Source: Planctomycetia bacterium (GTDB lineage Bacteria > Planctomycetota > Planctomycetia > Gemmatales > Gemmataceae). From it: a DNA stretch of 38,510 nt. The DNA is taken from positions 1 to 38,510 of the forward strand of contig SYLG01000092.1 of assembly GCA_005808665.1 (NCBI GenBank), in the 5' to 3' direction. Position 1 is the stretch's first letter, and the number at the start of each line of letters is the position of its first letter. The position numbers and the translations under genes were made by a program. The notes under the pieces are model-generated. The model was not told where the DNA came from. It saw only the letters and a list, made by a program, of their open reading frames with translations, and did no database searches. Below are positions 9,182 through 17,949 of the stretch, in pieces.

Positions 9182-10021
9182 ATGGCGATGCTTCCCATGG
9201 AAGGCTGGGTCCTCAAAGGCATTGACTACAGCGAAACAAGTCGCATTGTCACCCTTTGGACCAAGGAAAAAGGGAAAATCCGGGCATTGGCCAAAGGTGC
9301 CAGGCGATTGAAGTCGCCTTTTGAAAATGCACTTGACCTATTGAATCTGTGTCGATTTCAGGTCATCCACAAAGGGGGAAATTCCCTCGACCTCCTTACG
9401 GAATCAAGGGTGGTGGATGCCTACAGCGGGATTCGAAGTCACCTACCCAACCTTTACGCCGCTTATCATCTGGCCGAACTTCTTGCCGAGGGAACGGAGG
9501 ATTTGGACCCACACCCGGAACTTTTTGGTGGAGTTCATGAAACTTTGCAGTGGTTTTCCAGGGAAGGTCCAGAAACACGGAAACCTGGCCGTTTAAGTCC
9601 GGAAGCCAGCTGGGTTCTTATTCAATTTGAATTTTTCTATTTATCCCAAACAGGCTATTTGCCCAGTTTTCGCCATTGTCATGCATGCAATCTTGTCCCT
9701 TCCCTAAATAATGCCCAATGGACCTTTCAAGCCGACACCGGTACCATCACTTGCGATAAATGTTTTGGTTACCAATCTCCCTATTTTTCCCAATCAACCA
9801 AAATGCCCCCTCATTCAAAATCAAGCTTGGGGGCCCTTTTCGCACCCTCTCATCCGATTTCCCCAGATGCCCTTGACGCCGCTGGCCGCCTAGGAAATAG
9901 GGGACAGTGTCCCGAAGTGGTTGCGGAAAAAATCCGCAGGGAACTTCGGGCCCTGCTAAATCATTACCTGACATGGCTCAGGGGCAGGCGACCCAAATTG
10001 ATTGGATTTCTTGGGGGCTGA
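9182..10021 (+). CDS. recO: DNA repair protein RecO
   Basis: RecO works with RecR and RecF to load RecA on gapped single-stranded DNA coated with SSB. The N-terminal OB fold shows the family pattern GWVLKGIDYSETSRIVTLWTKEKGKIRALAKGARR, and the C-terminal zinc knuckle has CHAC and CDKC pairs separated by about 30 residues. The length of about 280 residues is slightly above the usual 240-260. ATG 9182 is preferred over GTG 9170, with GGGA just upstream; ATG 9188 is also possible. It follows hemL after a short gap, on the same strand. Confidence 0.88.
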   Translation: MAMLPMEGWVLKGIDYSETSRIVTLWTKEKGKIRALAKGARRLKSPFENALDLLNLCRFQVIHKGGNSLDLLTESRVVDAYSGIRSHLPNLYAAYHLAELLAEGTEDLDPHPELFGGVHETLQWFSREGPETRKPGRLSPEASWVLIQFEFFYLSQTGYLPSFRHCHACNLVPSLNNAQWTFQADTGTITCDKCFGYQSPYFSQSTKMPPHSKSSLGALFAPSHPISPDALDAAGRLGNRGQCPEVVAEKIRRELRALLNHYLTWLRGRRPKLIGFLGG

Positions 10022-10027
10022 GTCCTA

Positions 10028-11332
10028 ATGGCGTATAGACAAACCCAACCCGCCAAAGTCTCCCTTAATGCGTTCTTTGGTGGTTTTGTCCTATCCGGGC
10101 TTGTCCTCGGATGCCATCATTTCGAAAAGGACAAAACCCGCAATTTCATCGATAGCCTTCCCATCATTGGTATGCCCAATACACCCCTGCCTCCTGTTGA
10201 GTCTGTGGTGTTTCGTGGAGAGGAGGTTATGGATGAGGTTCCCGTGGAGCCAAATTCTCCCGAAGGTAAACTTGCCGGGGCCAAGGAGCTTTTCCGCCAG
10301 GGGAACTATGCTACGGCGGAGCGGGTATTTCATCGCCTTTTTGAAAACAAGAAAAATGCCCAACCCTTGCTGGAGGAAGCCAGATTCATGGAGGCGGAGT
10401 GCCTGAGGCTTCAGGGCAAGTATCCCAAAGCTGCCGACACCTATGTCGATTTGCTTAAAAAATTTGACCGCACTCCTTATAAGGATGCCGCTATTCAACA
10501 CATGTTTGACATTGCCAATTATTGGTTGGACGACTCGCGTGAAGAAATGAAAGAAACACGGGAATTTCGCGAAGGAAGCCGCTTTTTTGTGGTGCCAAGG
10601 TTCCTGTCTTTCGAGCGAACGAAACCCTTTATGGACAGGGAAGGGCGGGCGATTGAAAAACTCGAGCAGGTTCGTTGGAATGACATCAATGGACCCTTGG
10701 CAGATCGGGCCCTTTTCCTGGCAGGAAGCATCAAGTTTTTCCACACGGATTACAAGGAAGCCGATCATTATTTCTCCCAAATTCACGAGCGCCATCCCAA
10801 CAGCGAACTTGCGGCCCAGGCTGTGGAATTGGCCATCATTTCCAAGCACTTAAGTACAGGTGGGTCGGATTATGACGGCCGCAAGGTTGCCGAGGCGCGA
10901 AACCTTGTCCACTCGGCGATGCAAAATTATCCGGACCTTGCCAACAAGCGCCGCGTTTTTCTGGATAGGCAAATTGTGGGAATCACTCACCAACAAGCCG
11001 ATAAAGATTTCAAGATCGCTGAGTTTTATGAACGAACGGGCCATCCCGGTTCAGCTTTCTTTTATTTTGAGATGATCAAACGCCGTTATCCTGAAACGGG
11101 CTATGCGGATCGCGCCACGGACCGGATCGCACAACTTCGGAAGAAACACGAGCGGAAAGAGGAACTTGAAGAAAAGCTCTCGCCTTTCGAAAAACTGTGG
11201 CCCCAGAACCTCCCTTCCTTCGGGCTTCCCGGGTTTACTCCTTCCGACAATGTTCCGGGAGCAAGGCCATTGCCCGCCGGCATAGGCCCCCCCTCTGCCA
11301 GTCCCTCGGGAAGTTCGCAATATGTTCCCTAA
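10028..11332 (+). CDS. TPR lipoprotein, BamD-like
   Basis: The N-terminus has a signal peptide ending in a lipobox (LSGLVLGC), so the mature protein should be attached to a membrane by its cysteine. At least four tetratricopeptide-like helical pairs follow, for example AKELFRQGNYATAERVFHRLF, ECLRLQGKYPKAADTYVDLL, HYFSQIHERHPNSELAAQAVELA and FYFEMIKRRYPETGYADRATDRI. This is the layout of BamD/YfiO, the lipoprotein partner of the BamA outer-membrane assembly machine, but 434 residues is longer than the usual ~250 and the tail is Pro/Ser-rich. The next gene is an LptE-like lipoprotein, which fits an outer-membrane assembly theme. The BamD role itself is an inference. Confidence 0.72.
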   Translation: MAYRQTQPAKVSLNAFFGGFVLSGLVLGCHHFEKDKTRNFIDSLPIIGMPNTPLPPVESVVFRGEEVMDEVPVEPNSPEGKLAGAKELFRQGNYATAERVFHRLFENKKNAQPLLEEARFMEAECLRLQGKYPKAADTYVDLLKKFDRTPYKDAAIQHMFDIANYWLDDSREEMKETREFREGSRFFVVPRFLSFERTKPFMDREGRAIEKLEQVRWNDINGPLADRALFLAGSIKFFHTDYKEADHYFSQIHERHPNSELAAQAVELAIISKHLSTGGSDYDGRKVAEARNLVHSAMQNYPDLANKRRVFLDRQIVGITHQQADKDFKIAEFYERTGHPGSAFFYFEMIKRRYPETGYADRATDRIAQLRKKHERKEELEEKLSPFEKLWPQNLPSFGLPGFTPSDNVPGARPLPAGIGPPSASPSGSSQYVP

Positions 11333-11348
11333 CCAAAGGACACCGATC

Positions 11349-11957
11349 ATGAACCACCTGTCTTTTGAGAAACCCAATCGCCGGGTAGCACTTTTTGCGA
11401 TGGCTGGATTCCTTGCTGGCTGTGCATCGGACAACAACCTGAAAATATTGGGTTATCAGGTAGGCCCGGTCCATACGAATCATATTCGCACGGTTCGTGT
11501 ACCAATATTCAAGAATCGGACCTACCGGCTTGGTCTCGAAGATGACCTCACCCGGGCCGTTATCAAAGAGATCGAGGGCAAAACCCCCTACAAAGTCGTG
11601 GCGGGGGGCCAGCCTGCCGATACCGAATTGGATGGTGTCATTGTCAATTCCGGGAAGAACATTATCAATCGGAACCAACTGAACGAGGTTCGGGAAGCAG
11701 AAACCACCGTGTCGGTGGAAATTTATTGGAGGGATTTACGAACCGGGGAATTATTGAGCCAACCCAAGAAAAAAGTGGCTCAATTACCCCAGGCATTGGA
11801 CCCTGTACCGGTAGGAATAACCCCGGAAAAACCATTATTGGTCACCTCGACCTGGACCTTCATTCCCGAATTGGGGCAATCACTCAATTCTTCCCAATTA
11901 AAAGCCTGTGAAAAACTTGCCTCGCAAATCGTGGGCATGATGGAAAATCCATGGTGA
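11349..11957 (+). CDS. LptE-like lipoprotein
   Basis: A short signal peptide ends in the lipobox AGFLAGC. The mature part begins YQVGPVHTNHIRTVRVPIFKNRT and has LEDDLTRAVIKEIEGKTPYKVV, the pattern of LptE-type proteins (fixed Val-Pro-Ile-Phe-x-Asn strand, then a helix starting with LT.A). LptE plugs the LptD translocon that inserts lipopolysaccharide in the outer membrane. ATG 11349 has AAGGA 8 bases upstream; an earlier start at 11322 overlaps the preceding gene and has no obvious ribosome site. About 202 residues. The planctomycete version may have a different partner; family placement is from pattern only. Confidence 0.7.
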   Translation: MNHLSFEKPNRRVALFAMAGFLAGCASDNNLKILGYQVGPVHTNHIRTVRVPIFKNRTYRLGLEDDLTRAVIKEIEGKTPYKVVAGGQPADTELDGVIVNSGKNIINRNQLNEVREAETTVSVEIYWRDLRTGELLSQPKKKVAQLPQALDPVPVGITPEKPLLVTSTWTFIPELGQSLNSSQLKACEKLASQIVGMMENPW

Positions 11958-11981
11958 CACTTACCTGTCAGGAAGGGTAGG

Positions 11982-12830
11982 ATGTCAAGAAATTATTATT
12001 TTCGTGGAAGGTCGATTTCCCTTGGACCAGAAGCCAGGGTAATGGGCATCCTGAATGTTACCCCTGACAGTTTCAGCGATGGAGAGACTCATTTCGAACC
12101 AGGTCGGTTGGCGGAATCGGCAAGGCAAATGATTGAAAATGGCGCCAGCATCCTCGACATTGGTGGAGAATCCAGTCGTCCCGGAGCAGTTTCGGTAAAT
12201 GTCGCGGAAGAATTGCGCCGGGTAATTCCATCCATTCAACGCATTCGTTCCTTTTCCCAAATTCCAATATCGATTGACACCGTAAAACCAGAAGTTGCTT
12301 CCGAAGCAATTGCCGCAGGGGCAGACATTATTAACGATATTACCGGGATGACAAACCCAAATATGCGCCAAGTCGCCGTTAGGGAGGGGGCCGGAGTCGT
12401 CATCATGCACATGAAAGGTGTTCCCCAAAACATGCAGGAAGCACCAGAGTATTTGGATGTACTCCATGAAGTAAGTGGATTTTTGCGATCACAAGCCAAT
12501 CAATTAATCGAAGAAGGGTTGCCTTTACAAAACATCCTCATTGATCCTGGAATTGGTTTTGGCAAAACACAAAACCACAATATTTCCCTAATTCGCGGGT
12601 TACCTCAATTGGCAAAATTGGGTTTCCCACTACTGCTTGGGGTTTCCCGAAAAAGTTTAATAGGAAAGCTAACCGGGCGTCCCACCCCCGAAAGAATGCC
12701 TGGATCCCTTGGTGTGCATGCATTTGCGTTGTCTCTTCCCGGTTCACAGAACAGTGGATTGATTCTACGGGTCCACGATGTCGGACCAACTTGGGATTTG
12801 GTGCGTGTCTGGCATGGCCTGTCGGTATAG
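11982..12830 (+). CDS. folP: Dihydropteroate synthase
   Basis: FolP condenses p-aminobenzoate with dihydropterin pyrophosphate in folate synthesis and is the sulfonamide target. All signature blocks are visible: MGILNVTPDSFSDG, ILDIGGESSRPGA, ISIDTVKPEVA, IINDITGM, VVIMHMKGVPQNMQ, ILIDPGIGFGKT and LLGVSRKSLIG. At 282 residues it has the usual length. The start has a good ribosome site (GGAAGGGTAGG directly before ATG). It precedes cdaA by a short gap on the same strand. Confidence 0.96.
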   Translation: MSRNYYFRGRSISLGPEARVMGILNVTPDSFSDGETHFEPGRLAESARQMIENGASILDIGGESSRPGAVSVNVAEELRRVIPSIQRIRSFSQIPISIDTVKPEVASEAIAAGADIINDITGMTNPNMRQVAVREGAGVVIMHMKGVPQNMQEAPEYLDVLHEVSGFLRSQANQLIEEGLPLQNILIDPGIGFGKTQNHNISLIRGLPQLAKLGFPLLLGVSRKSLIGKLTGRPTPERMPGSLGVHAFALSLPGSQNSGLILRVHDVGPTWDLVRVWHGLSV

Positions 12831-12849
12831 AATGTCCCATTAGAGATGG

Positions 12850-13743
12850 GTGCCAACCGGGGGAGAAACCAGCTTGGGATTGGATATTCGCGATCTGGCG
12901 GAAATTGGCATTTTAGCCCTCGCACTCTATTTTCTCCTTCGGGTTTTGGGCAGAACGCGAGGGGCAGCCTTGGTTCGGGGCGTCGGGTTGATCTTTGCCC
13001 TGCTGTTTTTAGGTGCCCAATTCCTGGTGATTCGGTTTGACCTTAGTGTCTTGGCAAGGATTCTTGATTATGTCCTGGCAACCGGGCTTTTAGGCCTTGT
13101 GATCGTTTTTCAACCAGAACTTAGGAGGGGGCTTTTGGTTTTGGGAAGGTACCCCCTTTTACAGTGGTTTCAACCCGGCAAGGAACATCACATTGCCGAT
13201 CCCTTGGCGGATGCCTTGGAAGCCATTTCCCGTCAGGGGCTCGGGGCACTCATCGCAATTGAAAGGGAAAATGGATTGGATGCGTTTGTTGAATCAGGGG
13301 TCAAAATCAACTCCGACCTTAGCGCTCCTTTGTTGCGCTCGATTTTCGGCAAACAAAGCCCCCTCCACGATGGGGCGGTAATCGTTCGATCGGGAAGCAT
13401 CCTTGCCGCAGGTTGCCAACTACCACTGGGGCCTCCCCCCGAGGATAACCAGGCCCATTTGGGAATGCGCCACCGGGCGGCCCTTAGTTTCAGTGATGAA
13501 ACAGATGCGCTATTATTGGTTGTGAGTGAGGAAACAGGAAAAATATCCCTGGCCCAATCGGGCCAACTCAAAGCGGTGCATCGGGAAAACCTTGCCAGGG
13601 CAATTGCCGAAGCCATCAAAGGGGGGCCAGGAAATGCGTCACTTGCCCTGAACATTCCCAAGAAAGACCCGCCAACAAGGTTACACACCAAGGCCGACCT
13701 GACCATGGGAATTTCCACCGGGCGGAGAACCGCCGATGGTTGA
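12850..13743 (+). CDS. cdaA: Membrane diadenylate cyclase (c-di-AMP synthase) CdaA
   Basis: Three N-terminal membrane segments (about residues 18-35, 44-62 and 70-88) are followed by a DisA_N/DAC cyclase domain. The catalytic DGA motif is at residues 174-176 (PLHDGAVIV) and the RHR motif at 207-209 (LGMRHRAAL), both intact, so the enzyme should make c-di-AMP from two ATP. The gene overlaps the YbbR/CdaR gene by 8 bases, the same pairing as in Firmicutes. The start is unsure: GTG 12850 is used here, while TTG 12874 has a GGGGGAGA ribosome site and would begin close to the first membrane helix. Confidence 0.92.
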   Translation: MPTGGETSLGLDIRDLAEIGILALALYFLLRVLGRTRGAALVRGVGLIFALLFLGAQFLVIRFDLSVLARILDYVLATGLLGLVIVFQPELRRGLLVLGRYPLLQWFQPGKEHHIADPLADALEAISRQGLGALIAIERENGLDAFVESGVKINSDLSAPLLRSIFGKQSPLHDGAVIVRSGSILAAGCQLPLGPPPEDNQAHLGMRHRAALSFSDETDALLLVVSEETGKISLAQSGQLKAVHRENLARAIAEAIKGGPGNASLALNIPKKDPPTRLHTKADLTMGISTGRRTADG

Positions 13744-14728
13744 TCGGATCATTTCCGCCTTGCTGGCGCTTGGACTTGCATCGATGATTTGGTTTCAAAC
13801 GCGCAACCGGAACATCGAGACCTTGGCCCGGGTTGCCATTCCCCTTGAGATTTCCATTCCCAAGGAAAAGGAGGGAGACTTTATCATTAACCTCCGTTCC
13901 AAGCCAAATGTCGAGGCCAGTTTCCATGGTTCGCCCAGGCTTATTCGCGAAGTTGAATTGAGGTTAAAGCGGGATGACTTTCGGATTAAATTGGGAATTT
14001 CCATCCCCCCGGAAAGGCAATTGGAAAACTTTTGGGAGGAACAATTGACGGTTGAAGCCGATTCACTTCCCTTATTGCCGCCTGGAGTTTCGGTCACTTT
14101 GGACGACCGAAGCAATCGGATTTCGTTTCTGGTTACCCGAATTGTGGAAAGGGAACTTCCCGTCCGATTACTTGCGGATTCAGGGACAGCTCTTCCAGAT
14201 TTGATACTGGACCCTGCCTCCGTTACGGTTCGTGGGCCAAAGGAGGTCCTCCAGAACGCATTATTTATTCCAACGGTGGCCATGCAGGTAAATTCCCAGC
14301 CCGGTTCGCCATTCAGGTTACCTCCGAGCATCCCAATCGCCACCGAAATAGATGGAAAACAAGTGGTTTCAACGCCCTCAACGGTTGGCATTCGCCAACC
14401 GGCAAGGCCCCAAAAAACCTATGAAATCCCCGATGTCCCGGTTGCATTCCTTTATTCCCCAAATTTGGGACTAAAGCCCCGGTTCATCAATGACCGGGAT
14501 GCAAAGGTTACTGTTCGGGTCCGTGGACCCAACCAGGACCAGCCTCCGGTGGTCTACGCCTTTGTGGATTTGACCAAATCCCGATTTCTTTCAGGTCTGA
14601 CCACGGAACCCCTTTTGATCCTTCCTCCGCCGGATTTCCAACTTGTCCAGGAGGAAATCAAAAAGGTTGGAATTGAACTGCTCCCGGAAACCGTGACAAA
14701 ACCCCCCACAACCCCGATAAAACCCTGA
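13736..14728 (+). CDS. cdaR: YbbR-domain protein, CdaR-like regulator of diadenylate cyclase
   Basis: The protein has one N-terminal membrane segment (IISALLALGLASMIWF) and repeated extracytoplasmic YbbR-like beta domains, seen in the recurring pattern VEREL.V.....G..L....LDPASVTVRGPKEVLQN. YbbR/CdaR proteins bind and modulate CdaA from outside the membrane. The start codon lies within the last codons of cdaA, which implies translational coupling. The C-terminal end is Pro/Thr-rich. At 330 residues it would hold about three YbbR units. No glmM follows, unlike the Firmicute operon; proA follows instead. Confidence 0.8.
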   Translation: MVDRIISALLALGLASMIWFQTRNRNIETLARVAIPLEISIPKEKEGDFIINLRSKPNVEASFHGSPRLIREVELRLKRDDFRIKLGISIPPERQLENFWEEQLTVEADSLPLLPPGVSVTLDDRSNRISFLVTRIVERELPVRLLADSGTALPDLILDPASVTVRGPKEVLQNALFIPTVAMQVNSQPGSPFRLPPSIPIATEIDGKQVVSTPSTVGIRQPARPQKTYEIPDVPVAFLYSPNLGLKPRFINDRDAKVTVRVRGPNQDQPPVVYAFVDLTKSRFLSGLTTEPLLILPPPDFQLVQEEIKKVGIELLPETVTKPPTTPIKP

Positions 14729-14734
14729 TAGGCT

Positions 14735-16009
14735 ATGGCAAATACCTCTCTCTCCTCCGTTTCAATCGATCCAGAAGGCTTTGGCCCCAGGTCCAAGGCT
14801 GCCTCATGGGCTTTGGCGTTAACTTCAACCGAATTGAAAAACCAATTCCTCAGGCTTTATGGGCAACTGATCGGGGAGGCCGTGCCGTTGATCCTTGAGG
14901 CAAATTCCAGGGATATTGCTTATGCCCTTTCCAATGGCCTAACCGGGGCATTTCTCGATCGCCTGACCCTTTGCCCCGACCGGATCAGGCAAATCGTGGA
15001 GGGTCTAATCCAGGTTACCCACCTTCCGGATCCCATCGGAGGCATCAGGGAATCGCGCACCATGCCCAATGGCCTGGTTGTCAACAAGGTTGGCGTTCCC
15101 CTGGGGGTTGTGTTTTTTATTTACGAATCACGCCCCAATGTTACCGTGGATGCCATTGCTTTGTGTGTAAAAAGCGGGAATGCCGTCCTTTTGCGGGGAG
15201 GATCGGAATCCTTCCATTCCAATGAAATATTGGTTTCGCTGGCTACCAAGGCTTTGGGAGAAGTTGGGTTAAACCCGGACTCGGTCATTCTGGTTCCCCC
15301 CCGTCCCCGGGAATTGGTGGACCTGTTGTTGGCGGATCCGGATCACATTGACCTCGTAATCCCCCGTGGGGGGAAGGCCTTGATTGAGCGGGTTGTCAAG
15401 GGGGCAAAAATGCCCGTGATCAAGCATTTTACCGGTAATTGCCATGTGTATGTCGAGTCCTCGGCAGATGCCCAAATGGCCTTGGATATTGTTGTGAATT
15501 CCAAATGCCAACGCCCCGGTACATGCAATGCTTTGGAAAGTCTTTTGATCGACAAATCTCTCTCCCATAGCATTGCTCCCATCCTGTTGAAGGCTTTGGA
15601 GGCAAAAGGGGTGGAAATCAGGGGATGCGAAGAGACGATGGCAATTTGGCCCCAGGCGGTCTTGGCCACCGAATCGGATTTTTTCACGGAGTATAACGAC
15701 CTTGTAATATCCGTTCGAATGGTAAACGGCCTCGACGAAGGTATTGCCCACATCCAGAAGTACGGTTCTGGCCATACGGAGGCCATCGTAACCAATTCCG
15801 TGGAAATGGCCAATGAATTCACCCGGAGGGTGGATTCTGCCGCGGTGATGGTAAATGCAAGTACCCGTTTCAACGACGGTTTTGAACTTGGGTTGGGTGC
15901 GGAGATTGGTATCTCGACAGACAAATTTCACGCCCGTGGTCCTTGCGGCCTAATGGAAATGACATCAACAAAGTATATTGTCAATGGGACAGGTCAGATT
16001 CGCAGGTAA
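14735..16009 (+). CDS. proA: Gamma-glutamyl phosphate reductase
   Basis: ProA reduces gamma-glutamyl phosphate to glutamate-5-semialdehyde in proline synthesis, using NADPH. Family motifs include PNGLVVNKVGVPLGVVFFIYESRPNVT-type nucleotide binding, SGNAVLLRGGSES, the catalytic cysteine C264 in CQRPGTCNALESLL, and near the end the stretch GLGAEIGISTDKFHARGPCGL. Length 424 matches the family. It begins 6 bases after the cdaR stop. The partner kinase gene proB is not in the window. Confidence 0.96.
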   Translation: MANTSLSSVSIDPEGFGPRSKAASWALALTSTELKNQFLRLYGQLIGEAVPLILEANSRDIAYALSNGLTGAFLDRLTLCPDRIRQIVEGLIQVTHLPDPIGGIRESRTMPNGLVVNKVGVPLGVVFFIYESRPNVTVDAIALCVKSGNAVLLRGGSESFHSNEILVSLATKALGEVGLNPDSVILVPPRPRELVDLLLADPDHIDLVIPRGGKALIERVVKGAKMPVIKHFTGNCHVYVESSADAQMALDIVVNSKCQRPGTCNALESLLIDKSLSHSIAPILLKALEAKGVEIRGCEETMAIWPQAVLATESDFFTEYNDLVISVRMVNGLDEGIAHIQKYGSGHTEAIVTNSVEMANEFTRRVDSAAVMVNASTRFNDGFELGLGAEIGISTDKFHARGPCGLMEMTSTKYIVNGTGQIRR

Positions 16010-16059
16010 TACGAATCAGTAAAGTTTCAGGCAATGCTTTCTTTGGGAGTATGTAATTC

Positions 16060-17619
16060 ATGTTTTGGTGGGGGGCAATTTCGGCAACTGTATTGTTATT
16101 GGCGACGCTGTGGTTATTTCGATACAAAATGCATGTCAAACAGCCTGGAATCAAGGTTTCACCTTTAAGCCAACAACACTTTGATACTTTTCAGGGGGGT
16201 GACCTGGATCCAATCCAACTGGAATCGGTGCAAACCACGCTGCAAAAGCAATTAGGGAACGAATCCCCTGAATCGATTGCCCTGGGGGTTAAGGCGGATT
16301 TGGATTTTATTTTCCAAACCGAAGCCTTGGCACTCCTTGCAACGGAATCTGCCGCAGAAACATTGGTTCTCATTCTCCATAAACGGCTTGGGGGAGACTT
16401 TCTTGAGCGGGGTTGGATCCTTTTCGATTTGGTGCGAGCCCTCAAAACACTTGACTGCACCGAGTCCATTGAGGAGCTTTTGGCCCAGGTCGTCGGATTG
16501 GGGAAAGAAAATCCCCTTGCCACCTACTGCGCTACCGAAATGATTGGTTTCCCGGGAATCAGAAAACACTTCCCCATCGTTTCCAAAGCGCCTGCCAATA
16601 AAACCATGCCAAGTCCCATTTGGGGTGTATTATTGTTAGCCATCGAAGGCTTTCGGTTAGGAGTCAACGCCCGCCAGTTTTCGGATTCCCAAATGGGAGA
16701 CCTTCTTGACTTTCTTTGGTCCAACCTTGGCTATCGGTATGAACCTGAATTTCTCTTGTGTCTGGCGGAATCGTTCCGTGTCACCAAGCGTGGGGATCTT
16801 TTAAGGCGGCAGATGGACGAGGAGGATCAATTGCTTCTCCTTGAAAGTCAATTGGCAATAATTGAAAGCCTGGAAGAAACGCTTGGGGAGCATCGCATCA
16901 AAGCAATGGAATCCCTGATTCTCCATGCCAAAGGCAAGGATCCGGTTAGGCGTCGGACTGCCTTGACCGCCCTGTTTCGACTTAGGTGGGATACGGAATT
17001 GGGTTTGCTGAACCTCTTGAACGAAAAATCCCTCCTTCCCGACTCGGACCTGATATTCCCCATTCTTTCCTTGACCAAAAACCGCACCTGGTATCCCCAA
17101 CTGGTCACTTTTCTCCATTCTGTAGTTGGGCAAAAACCCACCAAGGTTAAGGGGGATAATTTGAATCAGGTGGTTTTTTGCAGGGCTCTTGACCTGTTAA
17201 GGGGCTTCCCAGGGCATTCCGCAGAAAAAGTACTGCTTCAGTGTGCAAAATCCAGGGACCCCATGTTGAGATGCAGTGCCTATAGAAACCTGGGCTGGTG
17301 GGAGCCGATGGATCGAACGGCCGTTTTGGGAGCCCTTAAGCTTGGGGTTGCTACCAAAAAAACAGCCGAAGTACGATGGTTTGCCAAGGCGGCCCTGGCC
17401 CGTTTGGGTGAACGCAATTCCCTCAATTCCTTTCGTTCCCTCCTTTATTCCGAGGATTATTCCAAGGTTCACCTTGGAATCCAAACGGTTGGAACGGAAG
17501 GCATCAGCCTGTTATGGCCCGATTTGGACCAACTCATGGACAGCGAGGATGAAGGGATTTCCTACCACGCGTGGGAAGCAACCGAAAAACTGGGACTGGA
17601 AGCAGAATTTGGGATTTGA
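16060..17619 (+). CDS. Membrane-anchored helical (HEAT-like) protein of unknown function
   Basis: I do not recognise a specific family. A single N-terminal membrane segment (WWGAISATVLLLATLWLF) is followed by about 490 residues of Leu-rich helices that look like degenerate HEAT-type repeats, for example KDPVRRRTALTALFRLRWDTELGLLNLL and AKSRDPMLRCSAYRNLGWWEPMDRTAVLGAL. Such helical solenoids usually act as scaffolds. It follows proA after 50 bases and has GGAG about 10 bases before ATG 16060. It could be co-transcribed with the preceding genes. No catalytic motif was seen. Confidence 0.65.
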   Translation: MFWWGAISATVLLLATLWLFRYKMHVKQPGIKVSPLSQQHFDTFQGGDLDPIQLESVQTTLQKQLGNESPESIALGVKADLDFIFQTEALALLATESAAETLVLILHKRLGGDFLERGWILFDLVRALKTLDCTESIEELLAQVVGLGKENPLATYCATEMIGFPGIRKHFPIVSKAPANKTMPSPIWGVLLLAIEGFRLGVNARQFSDSQMGDLLDFLWSNLGYRYEPEFLLCLAESFRVTKRGDLLRRQMDEEDQLLLLESQLAIIESLEETLGEHRIKAMESLILHAKGKDPVRRRTALTALFRLRWDTELGLLNLLNEKSLLPDSDLIFPILSLTKNRTWYPQLVTFLHSVVGQKPTKVKGDNLNQVVFCRALDLLRGFPGHSAEKVLLQCAKSRDPMLRCSAYRNLGWWEPMDRTAVLGALKLGVATKKTAEVRWFAKAALARLGERNSLNSFRSLLYSEDYSKVHLGIQTVGTEGISLLWPDLDQLMDSEDEGISYHAWEATEKLGLEAEFGI

Positions 17620-17746
17620 TGTCAATTAACGGGGTTGGAGAGGCCAACCAACCAGTGGTCCCAACTTTTTTTTGGAAAAAAGTCAAGTTCAATGTCCTGA
17701 ATGGGATAGGATCGGTTGGATTACCTATTTGGACTGGAGCCTTAAA

Positions 17747-17935
17747 ATGCGGTTTTCATCCTTGGCATTTCGGGCGGGCGGATTGGGTTTGCTGCTTTTG
17801 GTAGTGGCGTCATGTAAACAAACCAAAACCGCAACCAATGTCGATCCCCTCCTTCCTTCGACGGCCCAGTTGATACCTCCTGCCAAGGCAGCACCGGTCG
17901 TTGAGCCTCCCGTTGCCAATCCTGGTTCCCAATAG
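17747..17935 (+). CDS. Small lipoprotein, 62 residues
   Basis: The short product starts MRFSSLAFRAGGLGLLLLVVASC: an N-terminal arginine pair, a hydrophobic core and a lipobox (VVASC), followed by a Pro/Ala/Val-rich tail of about 40 residues. ATG 17747 has GGAG at 17736-17739, 7 bases upstream; an upstream in-frame ATG at 17672 lacks a ribosome site and would bury the signal. It ends 14 bases before the convergent WD40 gene. Function unknown. Confidence 0.6.
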   Translation: MRFSSLAFRAGGLGLLLLVVASCKQTKTATNVDPLLPSTAQLIPPAKAAPVVEPPVANPGSQ

Positions 17936-17949
17936 AGCAATTGGACTCC

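Noticed and set aside
17633-17690. Terminator between the helical protein and the small lipoprotein gene
   Set aside because: There is a GGTTGG/CCAACC stem and a later T-run, but the T-run is 16 bases away from the stem; the geometry is poor.
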